A stretch of 64,000 nt of DNA from Planctomycetota bacterium. GTDB lineage: Bacteria; Planctomycetota; UBA1135; JACQFD01. The DNA is taken from assembly GCA_016200225.1 (NCBI GenBank), contig JACQFD010000001.1, forward strand, positions 62,001 to 126,000, written 5' to 3'. The translations under genes were made by a program, and so were the position numbers. Within the stretch, counting starts at the first letter, position 1, and each line of letters opens with the position of its first letter. Positions 17,112 through 26,860 of the stretch are shown one piece after another. A model generated the notes under the pieces. That model was not told the origin of the DNA, did not search any database, and saw only the letters and a program-made list of their open reading frames with translations.

Positions 17112-19667
17112 ATGATCACGAACATCACGCTGGCCGGCCCGCTCTTGTTCGGTTTTTGTTGTTATCAAAACCCGCCGATTCAAAGTTACGGCGCGGGGAC
17201 GCCGGGCTGCGCGGGCGCTGAGAGTCTCGGCGCGAATTCGTCTCCAAGCGTCGCGAACTCCGGTTTTGTATTGAATTGCACGAACGCGCCGTCCGGAGCG
17301 CTCGGCCTCGGTTTGATTACGAACATGCCGTTGAATCCGGAAACAGATATATTTAATGTTGGAGTTCTACTCGACGTCGATTTGTTGGCATCCACCGAAA
17401 TATTTGCATTAGACGTTGTAAGCGACGTCAACGGCTCGGCCCATCTGCCCGTCGCGATTCCTAATTATCCGGGTTTCGCCGGTTCCGTATATTATGCGCA
17501 AATGATATGGTATTGGGGCGGCGCGTGCGCGCTTCCGCCGGCGGGCTTGAGCAGTTCGAACGGCCTCGCGATAACAATTCAGCCGCTTTCGCAATTGAAC
17601 ACTTCCATATTCCCCGTGCCTCAATTCGACGTCGGCGGCGCGCCGGCGACCGTGGCGGCGGCGGACTTCGACGGCGACGGCAACGTCGACGTCGTGACTA
17701 CAATTGGCGGATCGAATCTGGTCGTCATATTGTTAGGAAAAGGAAACGGCACATTCGCGCCGCCCGCGAACTACGCGACGGGCACGACCCCGCTTTCCGT
17801 CGCCGCCGGCGACCTGAACGTCGACGGACGTCCGGACGTCGTCACCGCAAATTACAATTCAAACGATGTTTCTGTATTGTTAAATAACGGCGACGGGACG
17901 CTCGCGCCGGCCGTCGCGTACGGGGCGGGCACCGGGCCGATTTCCATACTGATCGGCGATGTCAACGGCGACGGTTTTTTCGATGTGTCCGCCGCGAATT
18001 TCATTTCCAACGATATATCATTAATGTTGGGTTCCGCGTCCGGGTCGCTCGCGCCGGCGATTTCGTATCAAGCGGGATCCGGCGCGTATTCGGTCGCGAT
18101 CGAAGATCTCAATGCCGACGGAGCGCTCGATGCGGCGACGGCCAACGCAACTTCGAACACGCTTTCCATTTTTATTAATATTGGGAATATAACTTTTGCT
18201 CCCGCGGTCCAATACCCAGCCGGCAACTTTCCGATCGCCGTCGCGCTCGGCGACGTTTCGGGCGACGGCGTCCCCGACGCGGTCGCATCGGACTATTCCG
18301 TGGATACAATTTCATTATTGATCAACAACGGGGCGGGCGGTTTCGGCGCGCCGGCGCCGCACGCGACGGGACACCAACCGCGTTCTGTAATCATCGGCGA
18401 CATGGATGCCGACGCGCGCGCGGACGTTCTCGCGGCCAACAGCGGATCGTACAGCGTTTCGATATTCTTAAATTCCAGCGGGGGTTCGCTCGCGAGCGCG
18501 CTCAACGTGGCGTCGGGCGGCGGCCCGTTTGCCGTCGCAACCGGCGATTTTAATAATGATGGACTCCCCGACGCGGTCACCGCGAATTTCACGGGATCGA
18601 ACGGCATTTCAATTATATTAAATATCGGCGGCGGTAATTTTCTCGGTCCGGCTCAATACGCCGTCGGCGGTTATCCGTATGGAGTCGCGACGGGGGATTT
18701 GAACGGCGACGGTTCGCCCGATGTCGCGACGGCGAACTGGGCGTCCAACACGCTTTCCGTATTATTAGCGAATGGCGGCGCGCTCGGACCGGCGAACGCC
18801 TTCACGGTCGGATCGAGTCCGTATTCCGTGTCGATCGAAGATTTGAATCTCGACGGAATTCGCGATTTGGCGTCCGCGAATTATTTATCGAGTAATATTT
18901 CCGTATTGTTAGGTATCGGAAACGGCGCATTCGGACCGGCGACTTCATACACTTCTGGAATTGTACCCTATTCGATCGCCGCGGGCGACGTGAACGGCGA
19001 TGGATTGCCCGACCTCGTCGCCGCAAATTATGGTTCGAACAATATTACAGTTTTTTTGAATTTGGGAGGCGGCATTTTTGCAAACGCGCAGAAATTCCCG
19101 GTTTTCGCGTTCGGTCCCGACGCGGTGGCGCTCGGCGATATCAATGGAGATGGAAAACTCGACGCGGTTACTGCAAATAATAATTCCAATAACATTTCGC
19201 TGTTGCGCGGAAACGGCGCCGGTGCGTTTCCGGTTCCGAATACTTATCCAGTGGGCGCGAATCCCGCCGCGGTTGCGATCGGCGATTTAAATAACGACGG
19301 CTGGCGCGACATGGTCGCGGCGAATTCGACGTCCGGAACTATTTCCGTACTTATCGTAAATAACCACGGTGTTCCCGGTCCGACTGTTTATTATCCCACG
19401 GGACACTCGCCCCGTTCGATCGCGATCGGCGACGCCGACGGAGACGGCACACCCGATCTCGTCACGGCGAATTATGATTATAATAATATTTCCGTGCTCC
19501 TCGGAAACGGCCTCGGGGCGTTTGCCGCGGCGGCGGCGTACGCCGCGGGCACGTCCGCCTACGCGCTCGCGTTGCGCGACATGAACGCCGACGGCAAACT
19601 CGACGCCGTCGTTACCAATGGAACGAATCCTGGGACGATCGGCGTTTTGTACAATCAATTGAAATAA
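17112..19667 (+). CDS. Secreted FG-GAP/VCBS beta-propeller protein, first paralogue
   Basis: 851 residues. A short hydrophobic leader (ITLAGPLLFGFCC) is followed by a ~140-residue domain (YGAGTPGCAGAESLG ... IPNYPGFAGSVYYAQMIWYW ... LSSSNGLAITI) that also ends the SBBP protein at 2.6 kb. The remainder consists of about 14 FG-GAP/VCBS blades with Ca-binding-like acidic loops, such as ADFDGDGNVDVVTT, GDLNVDGRPDVVTAN and GDVNGDGFFDVSAAN, each followed by SVLLNNGDGTLAPAVAY-type strands. Two seven-bladed propellers would account for this number. Such proteins are extracellular and often adhesive; no catalytic motif is seen. It lies 26 bases before its paralogue. Confidence 0.92.
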   Translation: MITNITLAGPLLFGFCCYQNPPIQSYGAGTPGCAGAESLGANSSPSVANSGFVLNCTNAPSGALGLGLITNMPLNPETDIFNVGVLLDVDLLASTEIFALDVVSDVNGSAHLPVAIPNYPGFAGSVYYAQMIWYWGGACALPPAGLSSSNGLAITIQPLSQLNTSIFPVPQFDVGGAPATVAAADFDGDGNVDVVTTIGGSNLVVILLGKGNGTFAPPANYATGTTPLSVAAGDLNVDGRPDVVTANYNSNDVSVLLNNGDGTLAPAVAYGAGTGPISILIGDVNGDGFFDVSAANFISNDISLMLGSASGSLAPAISYQAGSGAYSVAIEDLNADGALDAATANATSNTLSIFINIGNITFAPAVQYPAGNFPIAVALGDVSGDGVPDAVASDYSVDTISLLINNGAGGFGAPAPHATGHQPRSVIIGDMDADARADVLAANSGSYSVSIFLNSSGGSLASALNVASGGGPFAVATGDFNNDGLPDAVTANFTGSNGISIILNIGGGNFLGPAQYAVGGYPYGVATGDLNGDGSPDVATANWASNTLSVLLANGGALGPANAFTVGSSPYSVSIEDLNLDGIRDLASANYLSSNISVLLGIGNGAFGPATSYTSGIVPYSIAAGDVNGDGLPDLVAANYGSNNITVFLNLGGGIFANAQKFPVFAFGPDAVALGDINGDGKLDAVTANNNSNNISLLRGNGAGAFPVPNTYPVGANPAAVAIGDLNNDGWRDMVAANSTSGTISVLIVNNHGVPGPTVYYPTGHSPRSIAIGDADGDGTPDLVTANYDYNNISVLLGNGLGAFAAAAAYAAGTSAYALALRDMNADGKLDAVVTNGTNPGTIGVLYNQLK

Positions 19668-19693
19668 TAATTTCGAAGCGAAAGACTTCGACG

Positions 19694-22231
19694 ATGCCAT
19701 CGCTCCCCCTTCTGTTTGGGATTATTTATTTACAATTTCCGGGGCTCCAAGTCGTGGGCGCGGGCACGCCAGGCTGCGCGGGTGCGCACGTCCCCGGGGC
19801 GAATTCCATCCCGTCGGTCGCGAACGCGGGCTTTGCGATCACGTGCACGAACGCGGCGCCCGCGAGTCTCGGACTCGCGATCGTCGGTAATATTCAATTA
19901 ACTCCCGCGGCCGATCCGCTACAGGCGGGAATTCTGCTCGACGTCGATTTATTGCAATCGACAGAATTGTATGCGTTCGATATGCCGGGCAACGGCGCCG
20001 GCAACGGATTTTCGCACGCGCCAATCCCTAATAATCCTTCGCTCATTGGTAATATTTATTATGCGCAGGCGATCTGGTATTGGAACAACGCGTGCGCCCT
20101 GCCGCCGCTCGATCTTAGCAGTTCGCCCGCGCTCGCGATCACGATCCAGGCTTTTACACAGGACGCGACGTCGATCTTTCCGGTGCGACAGTTCGCCGTC
20201 GGCAATCAGCCCGATTCCGTCGCGCTCGGCGACTTGAATTGCGACGGAGCGATCGACGCGATTGTGGCCAATAGTGCTTCGAATAGTATATTAGTCTTGT
20301 TGGGAACCGGAAGCGGCGTTTTTTCGTCGGGCGGGACATACGGCGCGTATTCCGGACCGAGATCCGTACTCCTCGCGGATTTTAATAATGATGGAAAACT
20401 CGACGCCGCTGTGTCGGTTTATACAGTTTCAGGCTTATTAGTATTCGAAGGCGCCGGAGACGGTTCATTTGCCACGCCCGCCGCCTATGGCGTGGGCGGA
20501 GCCCCGGACGCGCTTGCCGTCGCTGACTTCAATGGGGACGGAAATATTGACCTCTCGTGCGGGAGCTATTCCGGGAGCATTTCCATATTTCTAAATTCTG
20601 GAAATGGTAGTTTTGCGAAGCTGACGCCGATTGCCGTGCCCGCGGGTGCCGAACTGGCGCCGAACGACTTCAATGCGGATGGCAAAACCGATCTCGCGAG
20701 CGTGAATACTTCGTCCACTCTTTCCTTATTGTTTGGAGTCGGCAACGGCACATTTTCGTTCCCAACTTACTTATATTTTGGCGGTCCATTTTTCTATGGA
20801 ATGGCGTCCCGAGATGCGGATGGCAATGGTACAGTGGACATAGCCATGGGCGACAACACAGGAATCATTCATGTTATCAATGGAATCGGCAATGGTATGT
20901 TCAGCAGCGCCGCAACTTATTCAACCGGGACATCTGGAATTGCATTTGATATCAAATTTGTCGATTTGACGGGGCACGGGGTGCCCGACATTCTGAGCGC
21001 AAATGACCTGGCGAACAGCGTTTCTATCTTAAAGAACAACGGGACGGGCGCGTTTCTGCCCGCGGATATTTATCGATCCGGTTTCGGAACTGTTGCAATC
21101 GCCGTCGGGGAATTCAATGGGGACGGAAACGCCGACGTGATGGCCGTGAATGCTTCGTCGGCGGCGCCTTCCGTCTCCGTATTATTAGGTACAGGCGGCG
21201 GCAAGTTACAAATGAACAGTTCTGTCTTCGCCGGTCCGATACCCGTATTTGTAACGACCGGCGATTTGAACGGCGACGGCAGGCCGGATGCCGTTGCGGC
21301 GGACAGCGGTTCAAACAAGATTTTAGTATTTTTAAACTCCGGAACCGGGACGCTGAACAGCGGCGTTCCTTATATTTCCGGCGTGAGTGTGCGCGCGGTC
21401 GCAGTCGGCGATCTCAATGGCGATGGAAAATCCGACATCGCGGCAGCGAATTATACCGCATCCAGTATTGCAATATTTATCAATTCGGGCGGCGGGACGT
21501 TTGCGCCCGCCGCAACTTACGCGTCCGCGGGCAATCCCGCGCACATCATCATTAGCGATTTCAATGCGGATGGAAAACCCGACGTCGCGACCGCGAATAC
21601 CGCCGGCAATGCGACAGTATTCTTAAATAATGGAAACGGCACGTTCGCGCCCTCCGCGGTCTTCTCGGCGGGGCTTTCGCCGCGCGCGCTCGCGGCCGGC
21701 GACGCGGACGGGGACGGTCTCGTCGACATCGCTGTCGCGAACGAGGGCTCGAATGATATAACAATATTAAAGGGGACCGGCTCCGGATCATTTACTTTAT
21801 TCGCCCAAGCCGCCGCGGGTGCCGCTCCTGTTTCATTAGTCGTTATGGATTTGGATGGGAACGGCGCACCCGATTTGGCCGTCTCGAATTCAGGTTCCAA
21901 TAATATTGGCGTATCCTTGAATTCCGGCGCCGGACTATTCGCGCCGATGATAACTTATCCGGCCGGCGGGTCGCCGGGCGTCGTCGCGGCGGCTGATTTT
22001 AATAATGACGGACGGACGGACCTCGCTGTCGCGAATGGGGCGTCCGCTAATATTACTGTTCTCCTCGGCGCGGGATCAGGCATGTTCGCCGCTGGCGCGA
22101 ATTACGCGGCCGGCGAGAACGCCGGCGGGCTCGCAGCGGCCGATATGAACGCCGACGGTTCCTCCGATCTGATTATTGCAAACGGCGTGCTTGCCGGCAA
22201 CGTGCTGGTGCTGCTCAATCAGTTACACTAA
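19694..22231 (+). CDS. Secreted FG-GAP/VCBS beta-propeller protein, second paralogue
   Basis: 845 residues with the same architecture as the preceding gene: a short hydrophobic leader (LPLLFGIIYLQFPG), the VGAGTPGCAGAHVPGAN ... IPNNPSLIGNIYYAQAIWYW domain, then about 14 FG-GAP blades (GDLNGDGRPDAVAADS, ADFNNDGRTDLAVANG). The two genes are a tandem duplication that has diverged in the blades but kept both the leading domain and the ending (VLLNQLH versus VLYNQLK). A shared transcript is likely, since only 26 bases separate them. It is probably surface-exposed or secreted; ligand unknown. Confidence 0.92.
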   Translation: MPSLPLLFGIIYLQFPGLQVVGAGTPGCAGAHVPGANSIPSVANAGFAITCTNAAPASLGLAIVGNIQLTPAADPLQAGILLDVDLLQSTELYAFDMPGNGAGNGFSHAPIPNNPSLIGNIYYAQAIWYWNNACALPPLDLSSSPALAITIQAFTQDATSIFPVRQFAVGNQPDSVALGDLNCDGAIDAIVANSASNSILVLLGTGSGVFSSGGTYGAYSGPRSVLLADFNNDGKLDAAVSVYTVSGLLVFEGAGDGSFATPAAYGVGGAPDALAVADFNGDGNIDLSCGSYSGSISIFLNSGNGSFAKLTPIAVPAGAELAPNDFNADGKTDLASVNTSSTLSLLFGVGNGTFSFPTYLYFGGPFFYGMASRDADGNGTVDIAMGDNTGIIHVINGIGNGMFSSAATYSTGTSGIAFDIKFVDLTGHGVPDILSANDLANSVSILKNNGTGAFLPADIYRSGFGTVAIAVGEFNGDGNADVMAVNASSAAPSVSVLLGTGGGKLQMNSSVFAGPIPVFVTTGDLNGDGRPDAVAADSGSNKILVFLNSGTGTLNSGVPYISGVSVRAVAVGDLNGDGKSDIAAANYTASSIAIFINSGGGTFAPAATYASAGNPAHIIISDFNADGKPDVATANTAGNATVFLNNGNGTFAPSAVFSAGLSPRALAAGDADGDGLVDIAVANEGSNDITILKGTGSGSFTLFAQAAAGAAPVSLVVMDLDGNGAPDLAVSNSGSNNIGVSLNSGAGLFAPMITYPAGGSPGVVAAADFNNDGRTDLAVANGASANITVLLGAGSGMFAAGANYAAGENAGGLAAADMNADGSSDLIIANGVLAGNVLVLLNQLH

Positions 22232-22286
22232 TAGTAATAGTGCGGTAAATCGCCGGCAATAGACACAATTTGGATCCGTTGCTTAC

Positions 22287-25200
22287 TTATTTACTCTTCG
22301 GTTTTGCCATGAGAAATGATAATAAATCCGCGATTTCATTCACGCTCAATCCCATCGCGATGTTGTCCGGCATGAGCGATACGTTTTGTTGATATTGATC
22401 CGCGACGTCGGCGCGCGGAATCGAATGATAAATTCCCGCGCTGTCCGTGAGTTCTATCATATCGGAGTTCGAGCGGGCGATGCCGGTGTAGACGCCGCCG
22501 TTTTTTGTCAATACAACTTGTGTTTCGTAACCGGCGAGAATCACCGCGCTCGGATTCAGCACCGCGTCGAGGAGCGCCGCCCGATCATACTTTTCTCCGA
22601 TGGATGTTAACGTTGGGCCGACGGAGCGGCCGTCGTTGCCGAACGCGTGGCATGACGAACACGCGGCTTTCTGCGACATGAAAACGGCGCGTCCGCGAAC
22701 GGGATCGCCTTGAATCTTTAATATAGAATCGACCGGCGGCAGCGCCGCGGCTGCGCCGGTTCTTTTAAAATAATGCGAAGCGCGGCTGCGAATGGATGCG
22801 TCGGGATTCTTAAATATAAGTTCAGCGATCGCGGCGCGCGCGTCCTCTGGAATTGTATTCTTCTCCGCGAGGGCGAGCAGGGTCTCGCCGCCTTCGCCGA
22901 ACGCCGCAAGCGCTTGCGCGGCCGCGATGCGGGCCGGCGCGGCGAGGGCGGGATCTATCAAGTGGGCGGCCAGCGCCGCGGCGCGGTCGCGAGGCGAAGG
23001 CCCGTCGTTGTAAATGCTGAATTGTATCGACGAACTGTGGCTTTCATGGTCGGATCCGCCGGGCGCCGGACCTCCGCGGTCGACGCCCGCGGCGCCGCGC
23101 AGGCGGACGGACGCCGACTTCCGCATGGCCTCCGGAATATTAAATATCAATACCGAATTCGCGTGCGCGCCGTAGCCCGTCGCGAGATCGGAACCTTCGA
23201 CGCGGAGCGCGCCGCCTGAACAGTTATGATTCTTGCCGACCGTGCCCCATCCAGTCGATGCATTCGTATAATTAATATTTACGATCGGTACCGCGCCGCT
23301 CCCGTCGTCGAACTCGACTCCGAGCCAGTCGGCCCAATCGCACGACGGCCCGTCGCCGCCGTCGTCCGCGACGAGCCATATTTTCGCCGCGCCCGCGACT
23401 TCGACGTCGAAATTTACGAAGCCTTTTCTTAATATATCCGATTTCCACGCCGGCTCGCCGGGCGGCTTCGGAAAACCGTCGGGAATCGCGGACGGCGCCG
23501 CGGGCAGGAGTTTCGCGAGGCCGTATTTGTTCCAATCGCTTTTGTCCGGATGGCGGATCCACCAGGCCGCGTTTTCGCGCGCGTCGGCGGGGCCGCCGCA
23601 TGCGATTTGTAATATCGATTCGGCCGCGGTGCGATCGTTTATGAACGCGAGCGCGTCGATCGCGCGGATCCGGGCGTTTATATTTAAATGTGGGTCGAGG
23701 GCGCGCGTCCGCAGCGCGTCGACGGATTCGACCGGATGCAGCCGCCATACGATTTCGGCCGCGTTCACGTTCCAATGGCGGGGATTGTCCGGCTCCTTCT
23801 TGATTATATAACGATAGATTTCGGCCTCGATGCCCTCCGCCGCCGCTCCGAGCGCCTCGAGATACGCGCGATCTCCGGATGGATAACGATCGGCGAGTTG
23901 TTTTGTTAATGGTATGTTCTTCGCGCCGCGCGCGGCGAGCGCGACTTCGCGCCGGACGGCGGCATCGGCATGGAGCGCGAGCGCGTCCATTTCCGGAGTG
24001 CGCCGCCCGGCGGCGCGCATCGCGCGGAATGCGGCGATCGCGATGCGCGGATCGTTATCATTAAGAAAACCGGCAACGCGCTGCGTCGCGTCCGCGCCCG
24101 CCGACACACGAGCGAGCGGCCAGAGGGCGCGCGCCCGAATGTAAATATTCGAATCGTCGAGGAGCTTGAGGAGCGGCGGCGCGGCCGACTCGCCGAATTG
24201 ATAGATCGCCAGCAGCGCGGAAAATCTTACATTTGGACTCGGATTTCGGAGCGCGTCGACGGCGCCTCCGGGCGTCGAGAGATCGATCTTCGGATTGGTA
24301 GTCTTCTGTCCCTTCGCCGCGATTTTATAAATGGATCCCTCGGCGATCTTGTCGCGCATTTGATGTCCGCCAACGATCGGATCGTACCAATCCGCGACGT
24401 ACAGCGCGCCGTTGGAACCAATGCAAACATCGGACGGGCGGAACCACTTCGCGGGATCGTCCGGCGCCTCGTGCCACACGTAATTTGGATTGTCATGATC
24501 GACGGACGATAATAATATCGAACGCGGATACGCGAATCCGGCGCCGTGCGCCTTGGGCCAATATGCCCAAATCAAATTGCGCCCCGCTTCGCAACTGAGC
24601 AGCAATCCTTCATAATGTTTCGGAAGCGCGCCGTTTTCATAATATACAATTCCGGTGGGGGATCCCGCGCCGTAGACGTCGCCCGAGGGCATCACGCCCG
24701 GGTCGTCCTGCCGCCAATGCGCGTTTTGTAATGATTGTCCGGGCCGCCGGTCGACCTGCCACTCGCGGGCGCCGTCGGCCGAACTGTAACCGGCGTTGCC
24801 GCCCTCCATCAGCCACGTGACGCGGCACGAAATCTCGTCGTCGTTGTCGTTTTGCCAGATATTACCGAAAGAATCGGCGCAAACTTCATAACTATTCCGA
24901 AAATTGTGGCCGATGACCGCGAGTCCCGCGCCGCCCGGATCGATTTTGAACGCGAAACCGCCGACCCAGACGCGGCCGTCGTCGCTGACGAGGCCCGGCT
25001 GGTTTTTTGTATTATAAGGAGTGCCGCCGGTGTAACTGCTCCCCGCGCGGACCGTGAAACCGGCGCGATCGCGGACGATGTGCGGCCCCGCGTTTCCGAC
25101 ATTACAATAAATCATCCCGTCCGGTCCGCCGACGGCCGAATGTAACGAATGATCGTGGTCGAATCCGCCGAAACCCGTAAGAAATATTTCCTTCGTATCG

Positions 25201-25658
25201 ATTCCCGGATCGAAAACGGCGTTATTGTTTACATCGGTATAAACGATCAGCGACGGCGAACACGATACAAATATACGGTTGCCGATCACGGCGATGCCGA
25301 GCGGCGCGACGAGATCGGGATCCTCGATGAACGTCCACGAGCGGTCGGCGCGGCCCGTCTCATTCGAATCCTCCAATACAACAATTCGATCGCCTTTCTC
25401 GCGCCACAGCGGATTTGCGCTTTTTGTATTAAATCCCCGGTAATTCACGGCCTCGGCGATCCAGATTCGCCCGCGCGCGTCGCAGTCGAGGCTGGTCGGG
25501 TTATGTAACATCGGCGACCTTGCCCAAAGCGTCGATTCGAGGTCGTCGGGAAGATAAATTTTCGACGGCGACGTCGACGCGGGCGCGATCTCCGGATTTT
25601 GTAATAAAACAGCCGACGACGCGGCCGCGATCAGTAATATAAAGAATCCCCGCGTCAT
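22287..25658 (-). CDS. PVC-type membrane-bound dehydrogenase with HEAT repeats, NPCBM-like module and c-type haem domain
   Basis: 1123 residues with signal peptide MTRGFFILLIAAASSAVLL. The N-terminal ~430 residues are a six-bladed propeller of the PQQ/GDH-like PVC type (IAEAVNYRGFN, PGVMPSGDVYGAGSPTG, SNGALYVADWYDPIVGGH). HEAT-like helical repeats follow (ALWPLARVSAGADATQRVAGF). An NPCBM-like module comes next (CDWADWLGVEFDDG ... GYGAHANSVLIF). The C-terminal ~140 residues are a cytochrome domain with CSSCH at 1000-1004 and the characteristic LLDAVLNPSAVILAGYE ending. This architecture is a hallmark of Planctomycetota/Verrucomicrobiota; it is thought to oxidise sugars or alcohols in the periplasm. 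The ATG overlaps the stop of the TGA-containing gene by 4 bases, so the two are translationally coupled. Confidence 0.93.
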   Translation of the reverse strand: MTRGFFILLIAAASSAVLLQNPEIAPASTSPSKIYLPDDLESTLWARSPMLHNPTSLDCDARGRIWIAEAVNYRGFNTKSANPLWREKGDRIVVLEDSNETGRADRSWTFIEDPDLVAPLGIAVIGNRIFVSCSPSLIVYTDVNNNAVFDPGIDTKEIFLTGFGGFDHDHSLHSAVGGPDGMIYCNVGNAGPHIVRDRAGFTVRAGSSYTGGTPYNTKNQPGLVSDDGRVWVGGFAFKIDPGGAGLAVIGHNFRNSYEVCADSFGNIWQNDNDDEISCRVTWLMEGGNAGYSSADGAREWQVDRRPGQSLQNAHWRQDDPGVMPSGDVYGAGSPTGIVYYENGALPKHYEGLLLSCEAGRNLIWAYWPKAHGAGFAYPRSILLSSVDHDNPNYVWHEAPDDPAKWFRPSDVCIGSNGALYVADWYDPIVGGHQMRDKIAEGSIYKIAAKGQKTTNPKIDLSTPGGAVDALRNPSPNVRFSALLAIYQFGESAAPPLLKLLDDSNIYIRARALWPLARVSAGADATQRVAGFLNDNDPRIAIAAFRAMRAAGRRTPEMDALALHADAAVRREVALAARGAKNIPLTKQLADRYPSGDRAYLEALGAAAEGIEAEIYRYIIKKEPDNPRHWNVNAAEIVWRLHPVESVDALRTRALDPHLNINARIRAIDALAFINDRTAAESILQIACGGPADARENAAWWIRHPDKSDWNKYGLAKLLPAAPSAIPDGFPKPPGEPAWKSDILRKGFVNFDVEVAGAAKIWLVADDGGDGPSCDWADWLGVEFDDGSGAVPIVNINYTNASTGWGTVGKNHNCSGGALRVEGSDLATGYGAHANSVLIFNIPEAMRKSASVRLRGAAGVDRGGPAPGGSDHESHSSSIQFSIYNDGPSPRDRAAALAAHLIDPALAAPARIAAAQALAAFGEGGETLLALAEKNTIPEDARAAIAELIFKNPDASIRSRASHYFKRTGAAAALPPVDSILKIQGDPVRGRAVFMSQKAACSSCHAFGNDGRSVGPTLTSIGEKYDRAALLDAVLNPSAVILAGYETQVVLTKNGGVYTGIARSNSDMIELTDSAGIYHSIPRADVADQYQQNVSLMPDNIAMGLSVNEIADLLSFLMAKPKSK

Positions 25659-26848
25659 TCCTTCAAATAGCCGCCGGCGTCGGTCACGCCCTCGGGCGGC
25701 GTTTCGCTCGCCTCGCCCGGCGGCGCGAGTTTGAACCCGATGACGAGCGTGAAATCGCCGGGGGGCGCGTAAACTTTCGTGTGCGCGCCGTGGCCGTTGA
25801 AGACGCCCTTCGCGATGACATCGAATCGCGTGATGCGATCGCGGTCCGATTCGATGAGTCCATACAATTTCGCGCTGTAATGCCGTTCGTGATTTCCCGC
25901 CGCGAGTTCGACTTCGCCGGTGAGTTTATAACCTTTCGGATCGGGTTCGAGCCGCATGTCGCATTGTACAATTTCCGGAAGATTCCAGATCGGCGGCTCG
26001 CCGCGGGTGAAGTCGTTTAAATGATAACGCGCGATCCGGTTCGCCACGGATTTGGGCATTTTTCCGTGCGCGATCGTCGCCGTTTCGGCCTTCGTGATCC
26101 ATAAATGATCGCGGCCGAGCGAATCGCGGTAGGCCTTTTGTTCGATGTTGGGTTCGTTGCCGCCGTAGTCGGCATCTGTAATTTTTGCATACACTTCGAC
26201 GACTGTCGAACCCTTCGGCGGACGCCGGTCGATGCGCGAATTGTATTCTTCGGCTTTCCCGTGCGACGGCGCCTTATACTTCTGGAGAACTTCCTTCAAT
26301 TTCGTTTTTAATAATTCGCCGCCGCGCTTGTTCCAGGAAGAATACAATTTCCCGTCGGGGTCCAGAATATAAAAACCCTGAGTCGTATTCTTGGACTCGA
26401 TCGCCTCCTCCATGCCCTCGCGCTGCGTCACGACCTTTCTGTAAAAATCACCCGAGGGATCCCTCGTATGCTCGAAAAACCAAATATCGGTGGCGGCCGG
26501 CACGAATTTCTTCGTGAGCAAATCTACTATTTCGTCGTCTGTGAATGTGAACGCACGGTCCAGGACGCCATTGTTTCAGGTGCATCCGAGCGGATGCCCG
26601 TTCATCGCCCAGAGAAAAATAGGTTTCTTCGATTGATAAGAAACTTCGCGGGCCTCGAGCAGATCGATGCGCCACGGAATCTTCTGCCAACGTTCCTGCG
26701 CCTTCGGAATGATCTTATCAAATAACTTCTTGAATTCCTGCGGCCCGAGATCGTCCGATTTTGCAGTGCCGCCCTTGCCTCCGTCCTGCCGGCAGACCGC
26801 GGCCGCGAATATTAATATAATAATTTGGAGGGAATGGCGTGCGATCAT
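25655..26848 (-). CDS. Candidate selenoprotein: exported thioredoxin-fold protein with in-frame TGA (Sec91)
   Basis: Two pieces lie in the same reading frame, separated only by a TGA at 26576-26578: codons 1-90 end in FLWAMNGHPLGCT, and codons 92-397 begin NNGVLDRAFTFTDDEIVDLL. Read through, this is one 397-residue protein with a signal peptide (HSLQIIILIFAAAVC) and a thioredoxin-like strand leading into Cys89-Thr90-X91, the redox-active spot where selenocysteine is often found. An 8-bp stem (26580-26587 with 26549-26556, two G-U pairs) encloses the TGA, but it has not been shown to be a SECIS. TGA is a normal stop in neighbouring genes. The start ATG has an AGGA element upstream. Coupled genes: APC permease upstream (12-base gap), cytochrome/dehydrogenase downstream (4-base overlap). 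A simple nonsense mutation is the main alternative. Confidence 0.75.
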
Positions 26849-26860
26849 TTCGTGGTCCTC

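Noticed and set aside
26576..26578. Global reassignment of TGA as a sense codon
   Set aside because: Other native-looking genes (for example those ending at 12740, 42710 and 51464) use TGA as a normal stop.
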